The notes below the pieces were generated by a model, which searched no databases, was not told the DNA's origin, and saw nothing but the letters and a program-made list of their open reading frames with translations. Positions 14,877 through 23,278 of a DNA stretch of 46,602 bases are shown here, in pieces (positions within the stretch are counted from its first letter, which is position 1; every line of letters starts with the position of its first letter). Made by a program: the position numbers and the translations under genes. Origin of the DNA: Faecalibacterium prausnitzii (GTDB taxonomy: Bacteria; Bacillota; Clostridia; Oscillospirales; Ruminococcaceae); assembly GCF_003287405.1 (NCBI RefSeq), contig NZ_PRLD01000016.1, positions 1 to 46,602 of the forward strand, written 5' to 3'.

Positions 14877-14922
14877 CCAGAGGTAGGGAGGGGGGAGTCG
14901 GAACACCCCTCCCTGCCTCTGG
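14877..14922. repeat. Long G-rich/C-rich inverted repeat
   Basis: Left arm CCAGAGGTAGGGAGGGG (14877-14893) and right arm CCCCTCCCTGCCTCTGG (14906-14922) form a 17-bp stem with one T-G pair, within a non-coding stretch of 14.8-15.1 kb that carries no supported gene. The G tracts could also form a quadruplex. Confidence 0.55.
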
Positions 14923-15063
14923 CCCAGCGGAGCGTTTTTGCACGCTTGCGGCAAGCAGAAAATTTCACCGGCAGCAACGCTGCAAATGTAGGGTGCCGCA
15001 ACCCGTAAGACGCGGAGATCATTCGAAATCACGCTTTTTTGCACGCAGCAACGTTCCATAACA

Positions 15064-15159
15064 TAAAATTGCAACCAATTTGCAATTTGGTGTTGCAATT
15101 GGGAAGCATATCGTGTATAATCTTCCCTGCACGAAAATGCAAACTGATTGCAAATTGTT
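15064..15159 (+). promoter_or_regulatory. Promoter of the exporter gene among TTGCAA repeats
   Basis: -35 TTGCAA (15093-15098), 17-bp spacer, -10 TATAAT (15116-15121). Further TTGCAA or TTGCAAATT motifs occur at about 15069, 15080 and 15149, spaced on both sides of the promoter, which suggests an operator array for a regulator. Confidence 0.65.
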
Positions 15160-15197
15160 GAGAGACGACCCCCTGCGGGTCTTTGGAGCGATTATTT

Positions 15198-16085
15198 ATG
15201 GAACTGTTTCTGGATGTTTTGGGCGAAACCTTGGTGGATACCGCCAAGATGCTGCCCTTTCTGTTTCTGGCCTACCTGCTGATCGAGTATATCGAGCACC
15301 GCCACGGCGAGCGCATCGAGACGCTGCTGGCGGGCGGCGGGCGCTGGGGCGCTGTGCCGGGCGCAGTGCTGGGCTGTGTGCCGCAGTGCGGCTTCTCCGC
15401 CATTGCGTCCAACTTCTACGCTTCCCGGGTCATCACGCTGGGCACGCTGATGGCGGTGTACCTTGCCACCAGCGACGAAGCGATCCCGCTGCTGGTCTCC
15501 ATGCCCGCTTACTGGGATAAGTTGGCTGTTCTGATGGTCATCAAGGTGTTGTACGCCATCGTGGTGGGCTTTGTGCTGGATTTTGTGTTGCGGGGCGTGC
15601 TGCCCAAGGGTCTGCGGGGCGGCTACACCGGCCATGCGGACGAGGTGGACTGCCACGAGGAGCACAGCGATGCCGAGGGCAACGAAAAGCCCATCTGGCA
15701 GGCAGCGCTGCGCCACACGCTGGAGATCTTTGTGTTCATCTTCGTGTTCAGTCTGGTGTTCGGCATGATCGTAGAGGGCGTAGGCGAGGACGTATTCGCC
15801 GAGGTGCTGGGCGGCATGGGCTTCTTCCAGCCGGTGGTGGCGGCTCTGGTGGGCTTGATTCCCAACTGCGCCGCCAGCGTGCTGCTGACCCAGCTGTATG
15901 TGGAGGGTGCACTGCGCTTTTCCAGCCTTGTGGCGGGTCTGTGCACCGGTGCCGGTGTGGGCTTGGCGGTGCTGTGGCGCGCCAACCCCTCGTGGAAGCA
16001 GAACCTCTTCATCACCGGCCTGACATGGGCCGCCGGTGCCTTTGTGGGCGTAGCCATGCAGGTGGTCGTGGCGGTGTTTGCCTGA
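15198..16085 (+). CDS. Putative heavy-metal/manganese exporter, ArsP_2-like permease
   Basis: 295 residues, start ATG 15198 with GGAG 9 bp upstream. The protein has two similar membrane halves, each carrying a helix with a Pro-x-Cys motif: GCVPQCGFS (59-67) and GLIPNCAAS near residue 220. An acidic, His/Cys-bearing loop lies between them (HADEVDCHEEHSDAEGNE, about 152-170), a plausible metal-binding segment. The pseudo-repeat, length and motifs fit the putative manganese transporter / 10-TM exporter family (ArsP_2). Substrate and direction are not shown by sequence. It stands alone between two copies of the large repeat. Confidence 0.75.
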   Translation: MELFLDVLGETLVDTAKMLPFLFLAYLLIEYIEHRHGERIETLLAGGGRWGAVPGAVLGCVPQCGFSAIASNFYASRVITLGTLMAVYLATSDEAIPLLVSMPAYWDKLAVLMVIKVLYAIVVGFVLDFVLRGVLPKGLRGGYTGHADEVDCHEEHSDAEGNEKPIWQAALRHTLEIFVFIFVFSLVFGMIVEGVGEDVFAEVLGGMGFFQPVVAALVGLIPNCAASVLLTQLYVEGALRFSSLVAGLCTGAGVGLAVLWRANPSWKQNLFITGLTWAAGAFVGVAMQVVVAVFA

Positions 16086-16100
16086 TTTCCCGTGAAGAAA

Positions 16101-16370
16101 ACGATTTGAAATGCGCGCCGCGTTTGCTTTGCGCATAAGCTAAGGAAATATTATTTTTATCGCAATTTTCAAAAATAGTGCCCATTAAAACGGCATATTT
16201 GCGATATGCAGTTTGCGGATGTTGCTTGTGCATTAAAAACGCAAACTGCTATAATTTTGGGGTTCAGAAACGCCTGCGGGCGTTTCTGAACCCCTTTTTC
16301 ACAGGTGGGGTCGTGGAGGAAAACGGCATTTGCAGCGCCGCTTTCTGCGAAAGCGCGGCGCTGCGGGAAA
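16101..16370. repeat. Structured intergenic repeat, copy 2 with nested insertion
   Basis: Same start (ACGATTTGAAATGCGC, then GCGCATAAGCTAAGGAAATA) and same two hairpins (16259-16294 and 16332-16364) as copy 1. About 95 bp (near 16161-16255) separate the two parts and are absent from copy 1. That insert carries its own hairpin GCAGTTTGCG / CGCAAACTGC (16208-16217, 16240-16249). It begins 15 bp after the exporter stop. More hairpins follow to 16.5 kb, for example GCGTTTG...CAAACGC at 16409-16442. No gene is supported in 16086-16574. Confidence 0.8.
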
Positions 16371-16574
16371 GGCTGTATCTTGTCTTTACGACCCTTTCCG
16401 TGAAAAATGCGTTTGGAGCGCTCCGCAGAGCGCGACAAACGCCCTATATCAAAAGAAGTTTCCGCTATATTTGCCCAGAGCGCAAGCGGAGGGCATTTTT
16501 GATATTCCCCCTCTCCCACTGGACTTTGAAATGTGTTATACTGGGAGAAAACGATGCACACAGGAGAGATGACC

Positions 16575-17468
16575 ATGCAATATAAGATTCTGGCAAGCGA
16601 TTATGATAACACGCTGATGCCCTTTGGAGAAGCAAAGCCCCGCCCGGCGGTGGTAAAGGCGGTGAAAAAGCTGCAAGCCGCCGGGGGCAAATTCGTGCTC
16701 AGCACCGGCCGCTCCTACCCGGGCATCCGGGATAAAAACCAGTTGGGCGGCATCCGGTACGACTACGCCATTACCTGCAATGGTGCCTGCGTGGTGGACA
16801 GGCAGGGCAACGTAATAGCCGAGCATCCGCTTACCAGCGAGGAGATGTATGTGCTGGTGGATTTTTGTGAGGATTATAACTACCCGCTGCAATTCAACTT
16901 CCGGGATGCCTATTACGCCTACTGCGAGTACGAGTATCTGCACACCGGCTATCAGATGATGAACAGCCCCGGGCTGGACTGCGTGGACGGCGAGGATCAG
17001 GACAGGCATCTTCTGGATATGCCCCACGCCGCCTTTGCCGCCATGCCGCCGCAGGAGGTGGAGCGCTTCCACGAAAAATACGGTTACCTTGGCCTGCACT
17101 GGATGCAGACGGGCGCGCAGAACGCGGACGGCTACTGCTACTACGATATCGTGCGCGGCGGTATGGATAAGGGCGTAGGGCTTGCCGACCTGTGTGCACA
17201 GATGGGGCTTACGCTGGCGGATGCTGTGGCTGTGGGCGATTCTGCCAACGATGTGGGGATGCTGAAAGTCGCGGGCCTGAGTGCCTGCATGGCAAACGGC
17301 ACCCCGGACGCCAAGGCCGCTGCCGACCGGATCATCGGGGACGTGCGGGAGGACGGCGTGGCGGCGCTGATCGAGGAGCTGTGGTTCGACGGCCCCCGCG
17401 CGGAGCCCTCCGGCAAGGACTTTGGCTCTGCATGGGGCAACATTGAAAGTGCAGGCGGCAGCTTATGA
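16575..17468 (+). CDS. HAD-superfamily phosphatase, Cof type
   Basis: 297 residues from the ATG at 16575 (GGAGAG 8 bp upstream). Motif I is SDYDNTL with Asp9 and Asp11, motif II STGRSYPG, and motif IV VGDSANDVGML. The large cap between motifs II and III (about 80-190) is the Cof/type IIB cap. Such enzymes dephosphorylate sugar phosphates, flavin mononucleotide or pyridoxal phosphate; the substrate is not predictable. The stop overlaps the next gene (ATGA), giving translational coupling with a DNA glycosylase, so a nucleotide-pool substrate is possible but unproven. Confidence 0.88.
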   Translation: MQYKILASDYDNTLMPFGEAKPRPAVVKAVKKLQAAGGKFVLSTGRSYPGIRDKNQLGGIRYDYAITCNGACVVDRQGNVIAEHPLTSEEMYVLVDFCEDYNYPLQFNFRDAYYAYCEYEYLHTGYQMMNSPGLDCVDGEDQDRHLLDMPHAAFAAMPPQEVERFHEKYGYLGLHWMQTGAQNADGYCYYDIVRGGMDKGVGLADLCAQMGLTLADAVAVGDSANDVGMLKVAGLSACMANGTPDAKAAADRIIGDVREDGVAALIEELWFDGPRAEPSGKDFGSAWGNIESAGGSL

Positions 17469-17953
17469 GCTTTGCACCGGTGTACGATGACCGCAGCCGG
17501 GCGCTGATTTTAGGCACATGGCCCAGCCCCAAAAGCCGGGAGATGGCCTTTTACTACGGTCATCCGCAAAATCGGTTCTGGCCGCTGCTGGCGGCGCTGA
17601 CCGGGGAGCCGCTGCCCGTGCGGGAGGATATCGCCGCCAAAAAACAGCTGCTTTTGCGCCACGGGCTGGCGCTGTGGGATACGCTGGAAAGCTGCACCAT
17701 CACCGGGGCGTCGGATGCTTCTATCCGGGATGTGGTGCCCAACGATATCGCCGGGCTGCTGCGCAAGGCGCCCATCCGGGCGGTGTTCTGCAACGGTGCC
17801 ACAGCCTACCGTATCTATACAAAATATCAGCAGCCGCTTACCGGCATCCCGGCTGTCCGTCTGCCAAGTACAAGTCCCGCCAACGCCGCCTGCAGCCCCG
17901 CCCGGCTGGAGGAGCTTTGGGGCGCTGCGCTGGTGGACTGGATCGTAAAATGA
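17465..17953 (+). CDS. DNA-deoxyinosine (hypoxanthine) glycosylase, UDG superfamily
   Basis: 162 residues. The N-terminal ILGTWPSPKSRE corresponds to motif I of the UDG superfamily in its family 6 (hypoxanthine-DNA glycosylase) form. RFWPLLAAL and LWDTLESCTITGASDASI follow in the family order, and RLPSTSPANA carries the C-terminal DNA-intercalating loop. It would remove deaminated adenine from DNA, feeding base-excision repair. It overlaps the preceding HAD gene by 4 bp. Confidence 0.85.
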   Translation: MSFAPVYDDRSRALILGTWPSPKSREMAFYYGHPQNRFWPLLAALTGEPLPVREDIAAKKQLLLRHGLALWDTLESCTITGASDASIRDVVPNDIAGLLRKAPIRAVFCNGATAYRIYTKYQQPLTGIPAVRLPSTSPANAACSPARLEELWGAALVDWIVK

Positions 17954-17984
17954 TGACAAGGCTGTAAATTCTTTTGCGGGATAC

Positions 17985-18012
17985 TTGCGTTTTTTTGCGG
18001 ACGTTGTATTAT
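17985..18012 (+). promoter_or_regulatory. Promoter of the xpaC-telA-lemA-tpm operon
   Basis: -35 TTGCGT (17985-17990), 16-bp spacer, -10 TATTAT (18007-18012). Confidence 0.55.
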
Positions 18013-18056
18013 GGATATCATAAGGGGCGCACTGCCCCGGACAAGGAGAAATGACC

Positions 18057-18686
18057 ATGAGCAAGATCATCCGCACCCAAAAGCCCAGCGTGCTGCCTTT
18101 TTACGCCATGGCGCTGGTGTTCGTGGTACTGTGCGCGGTGCTGCCGGTATACAAATTATGGGCGCTGCTGGTGGCGTTGGGCGGTGCCGTCGTGGCCTTT
18201 GGCGTGGCAAAAAAGACCTGCCCGCCCCGGGTGGTGGAGCGGGAAGTACCCTTCCACACCGGTGTGGAGGATGTGGATCAGATGCTGACCGATATCCAGC
18301 AGAAGCTGGACACTCTGCACGCGCTGAACGAGACACTGCCCGACCCGCAGCTGTCTGCCGCCATGACCCGCATGGAAAAGGCAGGACGCTCCATCGTGGA
18401 AACCGTGGAAGCAAACCCCGCCAAGGCAAAGCAGGTGCGCCGATTTGCCAACTACTATCTGCCGGACGCCGTAAACGTTTTGCAGCAATATGCCAAGCTT
18501 GCAAAGCAGGGTGTGCGGGGCGAGAACGCCGCCGCCATCCGCGCCGAGGTGGAGCACAACGCTGCCTCCATTGCCACGGCTTTTGAAAACCAGCTGGATG
18601 CCCTGTACGCGGCAGAGAGCATGGATCTGTCCGCAGACCTGACCGTTTTGCAGAATATGCTGAAAGGGCAGGGTCTGAGCAAGTAA
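18057..18686 (+). CDS. XpaC-like membrane protein
   Basis: 209 residues. The start is the second ATG (18057), which lies 8 bp from AAGGAG, while the first is only 2 bp away. Two hydrophobic helices (about 12-31 and 34-50) are followed by a cytoplasmic helical domain with VEDVDQMLTDIQQKLDTL. It matches XpaC, the '5-bromo-4-chloroindolyl phosphate hydrolysis' family, whose name reflects a phenotype, not a known activity. XpaC and TelA genes are commonly adjacent in Firmicutes, as here. Confidence 0.8.
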   Translation: MSKIIRTQKPSVLPFYAMALVFVVLCAVLPVYKLWALLVALGGAVVAFGVAKKTCPPRVVEREVPFHTGVEDVDQMLTDIQQKLDTLHALNETLPDPQLSAAMTRMEKAGRSIVETVEANPAKAKQVRRFANYYLPDAVNVLQQYAKLAKQGVRGENAAAIRAEVEHNAASIATAFENQLDALYAAESMDLSADLTVLQNMLKGQGLSK

Positions 18687-18729
18687 AACTGGAATATCCC
18701 CTCGGGATTTTGAAAGGAAGGAATCACTT

Positions 18730-19881
18730 ATGGCTGACAATACCCTGAATTTTGATCTGGATGCCCCCGCAGTGCCCACCCTGACGCTGGACCCCACCCC
18801 CGCCGCTGTGCCGCAGGAGGAAAAGCCCGCCGCTGCTCCTGCCCCGGAAGCACAGGTGAACCTGACCCCCGAGGAACAGGCCATGGTGGATCAGTTTGCC
18901 CAGAAGATCGACATCACCAACAGCCAGCAGGTGCTGCAGTACGGCTCTGCCTGCCAGAAGAAGATCGGCGATTTCTCCGAAGCAGCCCTCTCCAAGGTGT
19001 CCACCAAGGATCTGGGCGAGGTGGGCGATATGATCACCGACCTCATCGGCGAGCTGAAGAGCTTTGACGCCAACGAGGAACAGCAGAAGGGCATCATGGG
19101 CTTCTTCAAAAAGAAAACCAGCCAGCTGGATGCCCTCAAGACCAAGTACGACAAGACCGAGACCAACGTGGAAAAGATCCAGTCCATGCTGGAAGCCCAT
19201 CAGGTGCAGCTGCTCAAGGATATCGCCATGCTGGACAAGATGTACGAGTTGAACATGGCCTACTTCAAGGAGCTGAGTATGTATATCCTTGCCGGCAAGA
19301 AAAAGCTGGCAGATGTGCGTGCCAACGAATTGCAGCAGGCTATGGACAAGGCCAAGGTCTCCGGCCTGCCGGAGGATGCACAGGCCGCCCGCGACCTTGC
19401 CGACCAGTGCGAGCGTTTTGAGAAAAAGCTGTATGATCTGGAGCTGACCCGCAATATCAGCCTGCAGATGGGCCCCCAGATCCGTCTGCTGCAAAACAAC
19501 AACACCATGATGGCGGAAAAGATCCAGTCCACCATCGTGAATACCATCCCGCTGTGGAAGAACCAGATGGTGCTGGCACTGGGTCTGGCACACAGCCAGC
19601 AGGCTATGCAGGCAGAGCGCGCCGTGACCAACATGACCAACGACCTGCTGAAGAAGAACGCCGAGGCGCTGAAGATGGGCACCATCGAGACCGCCAAGGA
19701 GAGCCAGCGCGGCATCGTGGATATCGAGACCCTGCAGCAGACCAACAAGAGCCTGATCGAGACGCTGGACGAGCTGAACAAGATCCAGAGCGAGGGACGC
19801 GCAAAGCGTGCCGCCGCCGAGCAGGAGCTGACCCGCATCGAGGACGAGCTGAAAACCAAAATGATGGAGATCCGGAGCTGA
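18730..19881 (+). CDS. telA: TelA-family toxic anion resistance protein
   Basis: 383 residues. The first 45 residues are Pro/Ala-rich and disordered; the rest is nearly all helix and coiled coil, without a signal or membrane span. Family features include the GFFKKKTSQLDALKTKYDK segment, TRNISLQMGPQIRLLQNNN and VNTIPLWKNQMVLALGL. TelA homologues are linked to tellurite, nisin and beta-lactam tolerance, probably by way of the envelope; the mechanism is unknown. The ribosome site GGAAGGA lies 8 bp before the ATG, 43 bp after the XpaC-like gene. Confidence 0.92.
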   Translation: MADNTLNFDLDAPAVPTLTLDPTPAAVPQEEKPAAAPAPEAQVNLTPEEQAMVDQFAQKIDITNSQQVLQYGSACQKKIGDFSEAALSKVSTKDLGEVGDMITDLIGELKSFDANEEQQKGIMGFFKKKTSQLDALKTKYDKTETNVEKIQSMLEAHQVQLLKDIAMLDKMYELNMAYFKELSMYILAGKKKLADVRANELQQAMDKAKVSGLPEDAQAARDLADQCERFEKKLYDLELTRNISLQMGPQIRLLQNNNTMMAEKIQSTIVNTIPLWKNQMVLALGLAHSQQAMQAERAVTNMTNDLLKKNAEALKMGTIETAKESQRGIVDIETLQQTNKSLIETLDELNKIQSEGRAKRAAAEQELTRIEDELKTKMMEIRS

Positions 19882-19882
19882 A

Positions 19883-20641
19883 ATGGCAAACGCTGATTTT
19901 TCTCAGAACAAACAAACCGCTCCCGGCGGCTTTGACGCGGGCAGCTACCGCGAAAAAGCCCAGCCGGAGCAGACCGTAAGGCTGACGCCCCGCCAGCAGA
20001 AGCTGGCCGCACTGGAAGCAAAGCTGCCCGCTGCGCTTTCCACCCGGGCGGCGGCGCTGGCTTTGAGCGTAGTGGTGATGCTGGCGGCTTTCTTTGGCTT
20101 TGGCAGCGCCAAGCTGCGCGGCAAGTACAACACCGCCCGCCAGTGGTTCACCGCAGGGGTCGCCGCCGACAACGGCTATAACCTGAGCGAGGAACTGACC
20201 ACCCGGGAGAACACGGCCGCAAATATCCTCACCACCGCATCCAATACCCTTGGCGCAGACAGCGCCGAAGTGCTGGCCGCACAGACGGCGCTGAATGATT
20301 TCTCCGCTTGTCTGCAAGCGGTGCAGAACGGCGGCAAAAGCCAGACGATGACCTCGCTGCCCTATTATCAGGGCAGCACGATGCACGCGCTGTATCAGGC
20401 CGATCAGGCACTGGGCACTGCCATCGACCAGTTGTATGCAAAATTACAGGAGCAGGCCGCCGACCCCATGAAGATGGGCGCGGTGCAGGGGCGGTACGGC
20501 CAGTTCAACAGTGCAGCCACCATCATCGGCACCTTGCAGTACAATACGGCGGTGTATGAATATCAGAAGGATGTTGGCGGCTTCCCGGCCAGTGTGCTGG
20601 GAGCTTTGTCCGGCGTAAAGGAGGTTGAGCCCTTCGCATGA
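19883..20641 (+). CDS. Divergent LemA-like protein
   Basis: 252 residues, starting directly after the telA stop. The cytoplasmic N-terminus (1-55) contains a basic amphipathic stretch, one membrane helix lies at about 57-75, and an extended helical domain follows. The C-terminal pattern YNTAVYEYQKDVGGFPASVL is the LemA ending (YNTxxxxFPxxxxA), but the RRxDLIPNLV signature near the membrane helix is missing, so the protein is a distant or degenerate LemA. Position between telA and a TPM gene supports the call, since LemA and TPM genes are often linked. Confidence 0.65.
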   Translation: MANADFSQNKQTAPGGFDAGSYREKAQPEQTVRLTPRQQKLAALEAKLPAALSTRAAALALSVVVMLAAFFGFGSAKLRGKYNTARQWFTAGVAADNGYNLSEELTTRENTAANILTTASNTLGADSAEVLAAQTALNDFSACLQAVQNGGKSQTMTSLPYYQGSTMHALYQADQALGTAIDQLYAKLQEQAADPMKMGAVQGRYGQFNSAATIIGTLQYNTAVYEYQKDVGGFPASVLGALSGVKEVEPFA

Positions 20642-21594
20642 AAAACTTTGCAAAACGCATCAGCGCACTGGTGGTGGCCGTGGTGGTCAGCGCGGCAGTG
20701 CTGTGCCCGGCGGCCTTTGCCGCCCAACTGCCCAGCCTGCCCAAGGGCGAGTGTGTGGTGGACGATGCCGGTGTGCTGAGCAGCAGCACCGTGCAGACCA
20801 TCACCGAACTGAACGCCCAGCTGGAATCCAGCTGCAGCGGCGCACAGATCGGTGTACTGACAGTAGAATACACGGGCAATGATTCCACAGAGGATTACGC
20901 CACACAGGCTTTCAACGCTTGGGGCATCGGTTCGTCCTCCCAGAATAACGGCGTGCTGATTTTGCTGGTAATGGAATCGGCGCAGTACGCGGACGGCGAC
21001 TACTACCTGACCTACGGCGATGGCTTCCGCAACACCACGCTGGCAAAGCAGTCCAGCGCCATCGCCCAGACCATGGAGGATCAGTTCGCCGCAAAGGATT
21101 ATGACGGTGCAGTGACCACCTGTGCCCGGAACGTGGCAAACACCATTGCGGACATCTACGGCGTCAGCCTTTCCGGCAGCACCGGCAACGGCAGTACCGT
21201 GCAGCCCGGCTATCAGGGCGGGCAGAGCAGCGGCGGCAGCACCCTGACCGACATCTTGACCCTTGTGGTCGGCGCTGTTCTGCTTATCGTCATCATCCGG
21301 TCAATGGCCTATGTTTTTGCCAGCCCCTGCGGCTGGCTGTGGTGCTTCGGCGGACCCCGTCCTCCTTACAGACGACGTGGCCGCCGCGGCCCGCCGCCGC
21401 CCCCGCCGGGCGGCTACTACGGTGGCTCCCGTGGCCCCCGGCCTCCGCGCGGCGGTGGCTTTGGCGGCATGGGCGGCGGCTCCTTCGGGGGTGGTGCCGG
21501 GCGCGGCGGTTTCGGCGGCGGCAGCTTTGGCGGCGGCTTCGGCGGCATGGGCGGCGGTTCCAGCCACGGCGGCGGCGGTGGCCGTGGGCGGTAA
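20638..21594 (+). CDS. TPM-domain protein with glycine-rich tail
   Basis: 318 residues, overlapping the lemA-like stop (ATGA). A signal peptide covers 1-29 (cleavage likely after AFA). A TPM phosphatase/chaperone-like domain lies at about 36-168 (VDDAGVLSSST, NNGVLILLVME, YYLTYGDGFRN), one membrane helix at about 205-225, then a basic and proline-rich segment (RPPYRRRGRRGPPPPPPGG). The tail is almost pure glycine, serine, arginine and phenylalanine. YgcG-like proteins of this type are secreted and membrane-tethered; the tail is low complexity, not a recognised domain. Confidence 0.85.
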   Translation: MKNFAKRISALVVAVVVSAAVLCPAAFAAQLPSLPKGECVVDDAGVLSSSTVQTITELNAQLESSCSGAQIGVLTVEYTGNDSTEDYATQAFNAWGIGSSSQNNGVLILLVMESAQYADGDYYLTYGDGFRNTTLAKQSSAIAQTMEDQFAAKDYDGAVTTCARNVANTIADIYGVSLSGSTGNGSTVQPGYQGGQSSGGSTLTDILTLVVGAVLLIVIIRSMAYVFASPCGWLWCFGGPRPPYRRRGRRGPPPPPPGGYYGGSRGPRPPRGGGFGGMGGGSFGGGAGRGGFGGGSFGGGFGGMGGGSSHGGGGGRGR

Positions 21595-21629
21595 TGAAAA
21601 TAAAAAGAGAAAGGCAGTGGCTTTGATAT

Positions 21630-21773
21630 GTACCCCCAATACTGGACACCCAGTATGGGGGTATTTTTATGCGATACAGTTATGAGCACAAAAAGAAGTG
21701 TGTTGAATTGTACCGATATTTTACAAAAAATTCACGCTGGCAGGGTTGCCGCCACATACCGGATGTGCTATGA
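21630..21773 (+). pseudogene. IS3-type transposase relic
   Basis: A short frame beginning at ATG 21669 reads MRYSYEHKKKCVELYR, which closely resembles the start of IS3-group OrfA proteins, then loses similarity and stops at 21773. It is preceded by ACCCCCAATACTGG / CCAGTATGGGGGT (21632-21662), which resembles an IS end folded back on itself and followed by TTTTT. The hairpin could now serve as terminator for the upstream operon, and the relic ends inside the mgtE promoter. Confidence 0.5.
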
Positions 21774-21774
21774 T
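21746..21774 (+). promoter_or_regulatory. Promoter of mgtE
   Basis: -35 TTGCCG (21746-21751), 17-bp spacer, -10 TATGAT (21769-21774). The leader to the ATG is only about 65 nt, too short for an M-box magnesium riboswitch. Confidence 0.6.
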
Positions 21775-21843
21775 GAAGTGCAAAATTTCAAGCGGAGCGA
21801 TGAATTTTGATTTGTCAAGCTCGCGGAATCAGGAGGAACTACC

Positions 21844-23220
21844 ATGCAGAAGAATTATGTGCAGGAAATTCTGAGCATCATTCACAGCGGTCTGCCCAAG
21901 GCAGAGCTGGCCGAAAAACTGTCTGATTACCATGAAAAGGATCTGGCGGATGCGTTGGAGTCACTGACCCCCGCCGAACGTCAATCGCTCTATTCCATTC
22001 TGGGCGTGGATACTGTTGCCGAGATCTTTACTTATCTGGACGATGCCGAGCCGTACCTGAAAGAGCTGCCCAGCCATGAAGCCGCAAAGGTCATTTCCAA
22101 CATGGACTCGGACGATGCGGTGGACGCGCTGGAAGACCTTGACGATACCGATAAGAACGAGATCGTCAACAAGCTGGACAAAGACTCGGTTGAAGATGTG
22201 AAGATGCTGCTCTCGTATGACGAGGATGAGATCGGCAGCAGAATGACAACCAACTACATCTCCATCAAAAACGATATGACCATCCGGCAGGCGATGAGCG
22301 AGCTGGTAAAGCAGGCCGGAGAAAACGATAACATCTCCACGCTGTATGTGGTGGACGAAAACGAGCACTTCTATGGTGCAATCGACCTGAAAGACCTCAT
22401 CATTGCACGTGCAGAGGAAAGTCTGGAAAGCCTGATCGTCCGCTCTTATCCCTACGTCACAGACCGGGAGCAGATCAGCGATTGTATCGACCGCATCGTG
22501 GACTACGCGGAGCGCAGCCTGCCGGTGCTGAACGATGCCGGCAAGCTGGTGGGCATCATCACATCGTCCGATGTGGTCGAGCTGGTCGATGATGAGATGG
22601 GCGATGATTACGCAAAGCTGGGCGGTCTGACCGGCGAGGAGGATCTGAACGAAAGCGTTTTTGAAAGCGTGAAAAAGCGTCTCCCGTGGCTGATCGCTTT
22701 GCTGTTCCTCGGGATGCTGGTCTCCTCGGTCGTCGGCGCGTTTGAATCAGTGGTGGCGGTGCTGCCGGTGGTCATCTGCTTCCAGTCCATGGTGCTGGAT
22801 ATGGCCGGTAACGTTGGCACCCAGTCGCTGGCGGTGACCATCCGTGTGCTGGTGGATGAAAACCTGACCCTTTCCAAAAAGCTGCAGCTGCTCTGGAAGG
22901 AGACCCGCGTGGGTCTGTTGAACGGTGCAATTCTGGCCGTGATGGCCTTGGGGTTTCTGGGATGCTACATCCACTTTTTCAAGGGCTATGTCTGGACCTC
23001 GGCGTTTTTGCTGTCCGGCTGCGTCGGGCTGTCGCTGATCGTGTCCATGGTCATTTCCAGTCTGGTGGGCACGCTGATCCCGATGCTGTTCCACAAGATC
23101 CATATCGACCCGGCGGTTGCTTCCGGCCCGCTGATCACTACGATCAACGATCTGGTGGCGGTTGTGGTCTACTATGGCCTTGCCATGGTCGTGCTGATCG
23201 ATCTGTTCCATCTTGCGTGA
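21844..23220 (+). CDS. mgtE: Magnesium transporter MgtE
   Basis: 458 residues, the full family length. The N-terminal helical superfamily domain (1-125) has the acidic pattern MDSDDAVDALEDLDDTDK. Two CBS domains cover about 126-250 (RMTTNYISIKNDMTIRQAMS; LVGIITSSDVVELV), and five membrane helices cover about 275-455 with DMAGNVGTQS, the conserved pore-lining stretch. It is a homodimeric Mg2+ channel whose cytoplasmic domains close the pore at high Mg2+. It is monocistronic, with AGGAGG 6 bp before the ATG. Confidence 0.97.
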   Translation: MQKNYVQEILSIIHSGLPKAELAEKLSDYHEKDLADALESLTPAERQSLYSILGVDTVAEIFTYLDDAEPYLKELPSHEAAKVISNMDSDDAVDALEDLDDTDKNEIVNKLDKDSVEDVKMLLSYDEDEIGSRMTTNYISIKNDMTIRQAMSELVKQAGENDNISTLYVVDENEHFYGAIDLKDLIIARAEESLESLIVRSYPYVTDREQISDCIDRIVDYAERSLPVLNDAGKLVGIITSSDVVELVDDEMGDDYAKLGGLTGEEDLNESVFESVKKRLPWLIALLFLGMLVSSVVGAFESVVAVLPVVICFQSMVLDMAGNVGTQSLAVTIRVLVDENLTLSKKLQLLWKETRVGLLNGAILAVMALGFLGCYIHFFKGYVWTSAFLLSGCVGLSLIVSMVISSLVGTLIPMLFHKIHIDPAVASGPLITTINDLVAVVVYYGLAMVVLIDLFHLA

Positions 23221-23228
23221 TAAGAAAT

Positions 23229-23278
23229 AAAACAGGAACCGGTGCACCAAATGTAATGTGTGCCGGTTCCTGTTTTTC
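23229..23278 (+). terminator. Terminator of mgtE
   Basis: AAAACAGGAACCGG pairs with CCGGTTCCTGTTTT, followed by TCTTTG. Confidence 0.8.

Noticed and set aside
14817-15098. Several short frames between tcdA and the exporter gene
   Set aside because: No ribosome sites, no family features, and overlap with inverted repeats and the exporter promoter.
21410-21590. Tandem-looking GGCGGC repeats as a CRISPR or satellite
   Set aside because: They encode the glycine-rich tail of the TPM protein, with irregular units and no spacers.
21775-21843. M-box riboswitch before mgtE
   Set aside because: The leader is only about 65 nt and lacks the long conserved helices.
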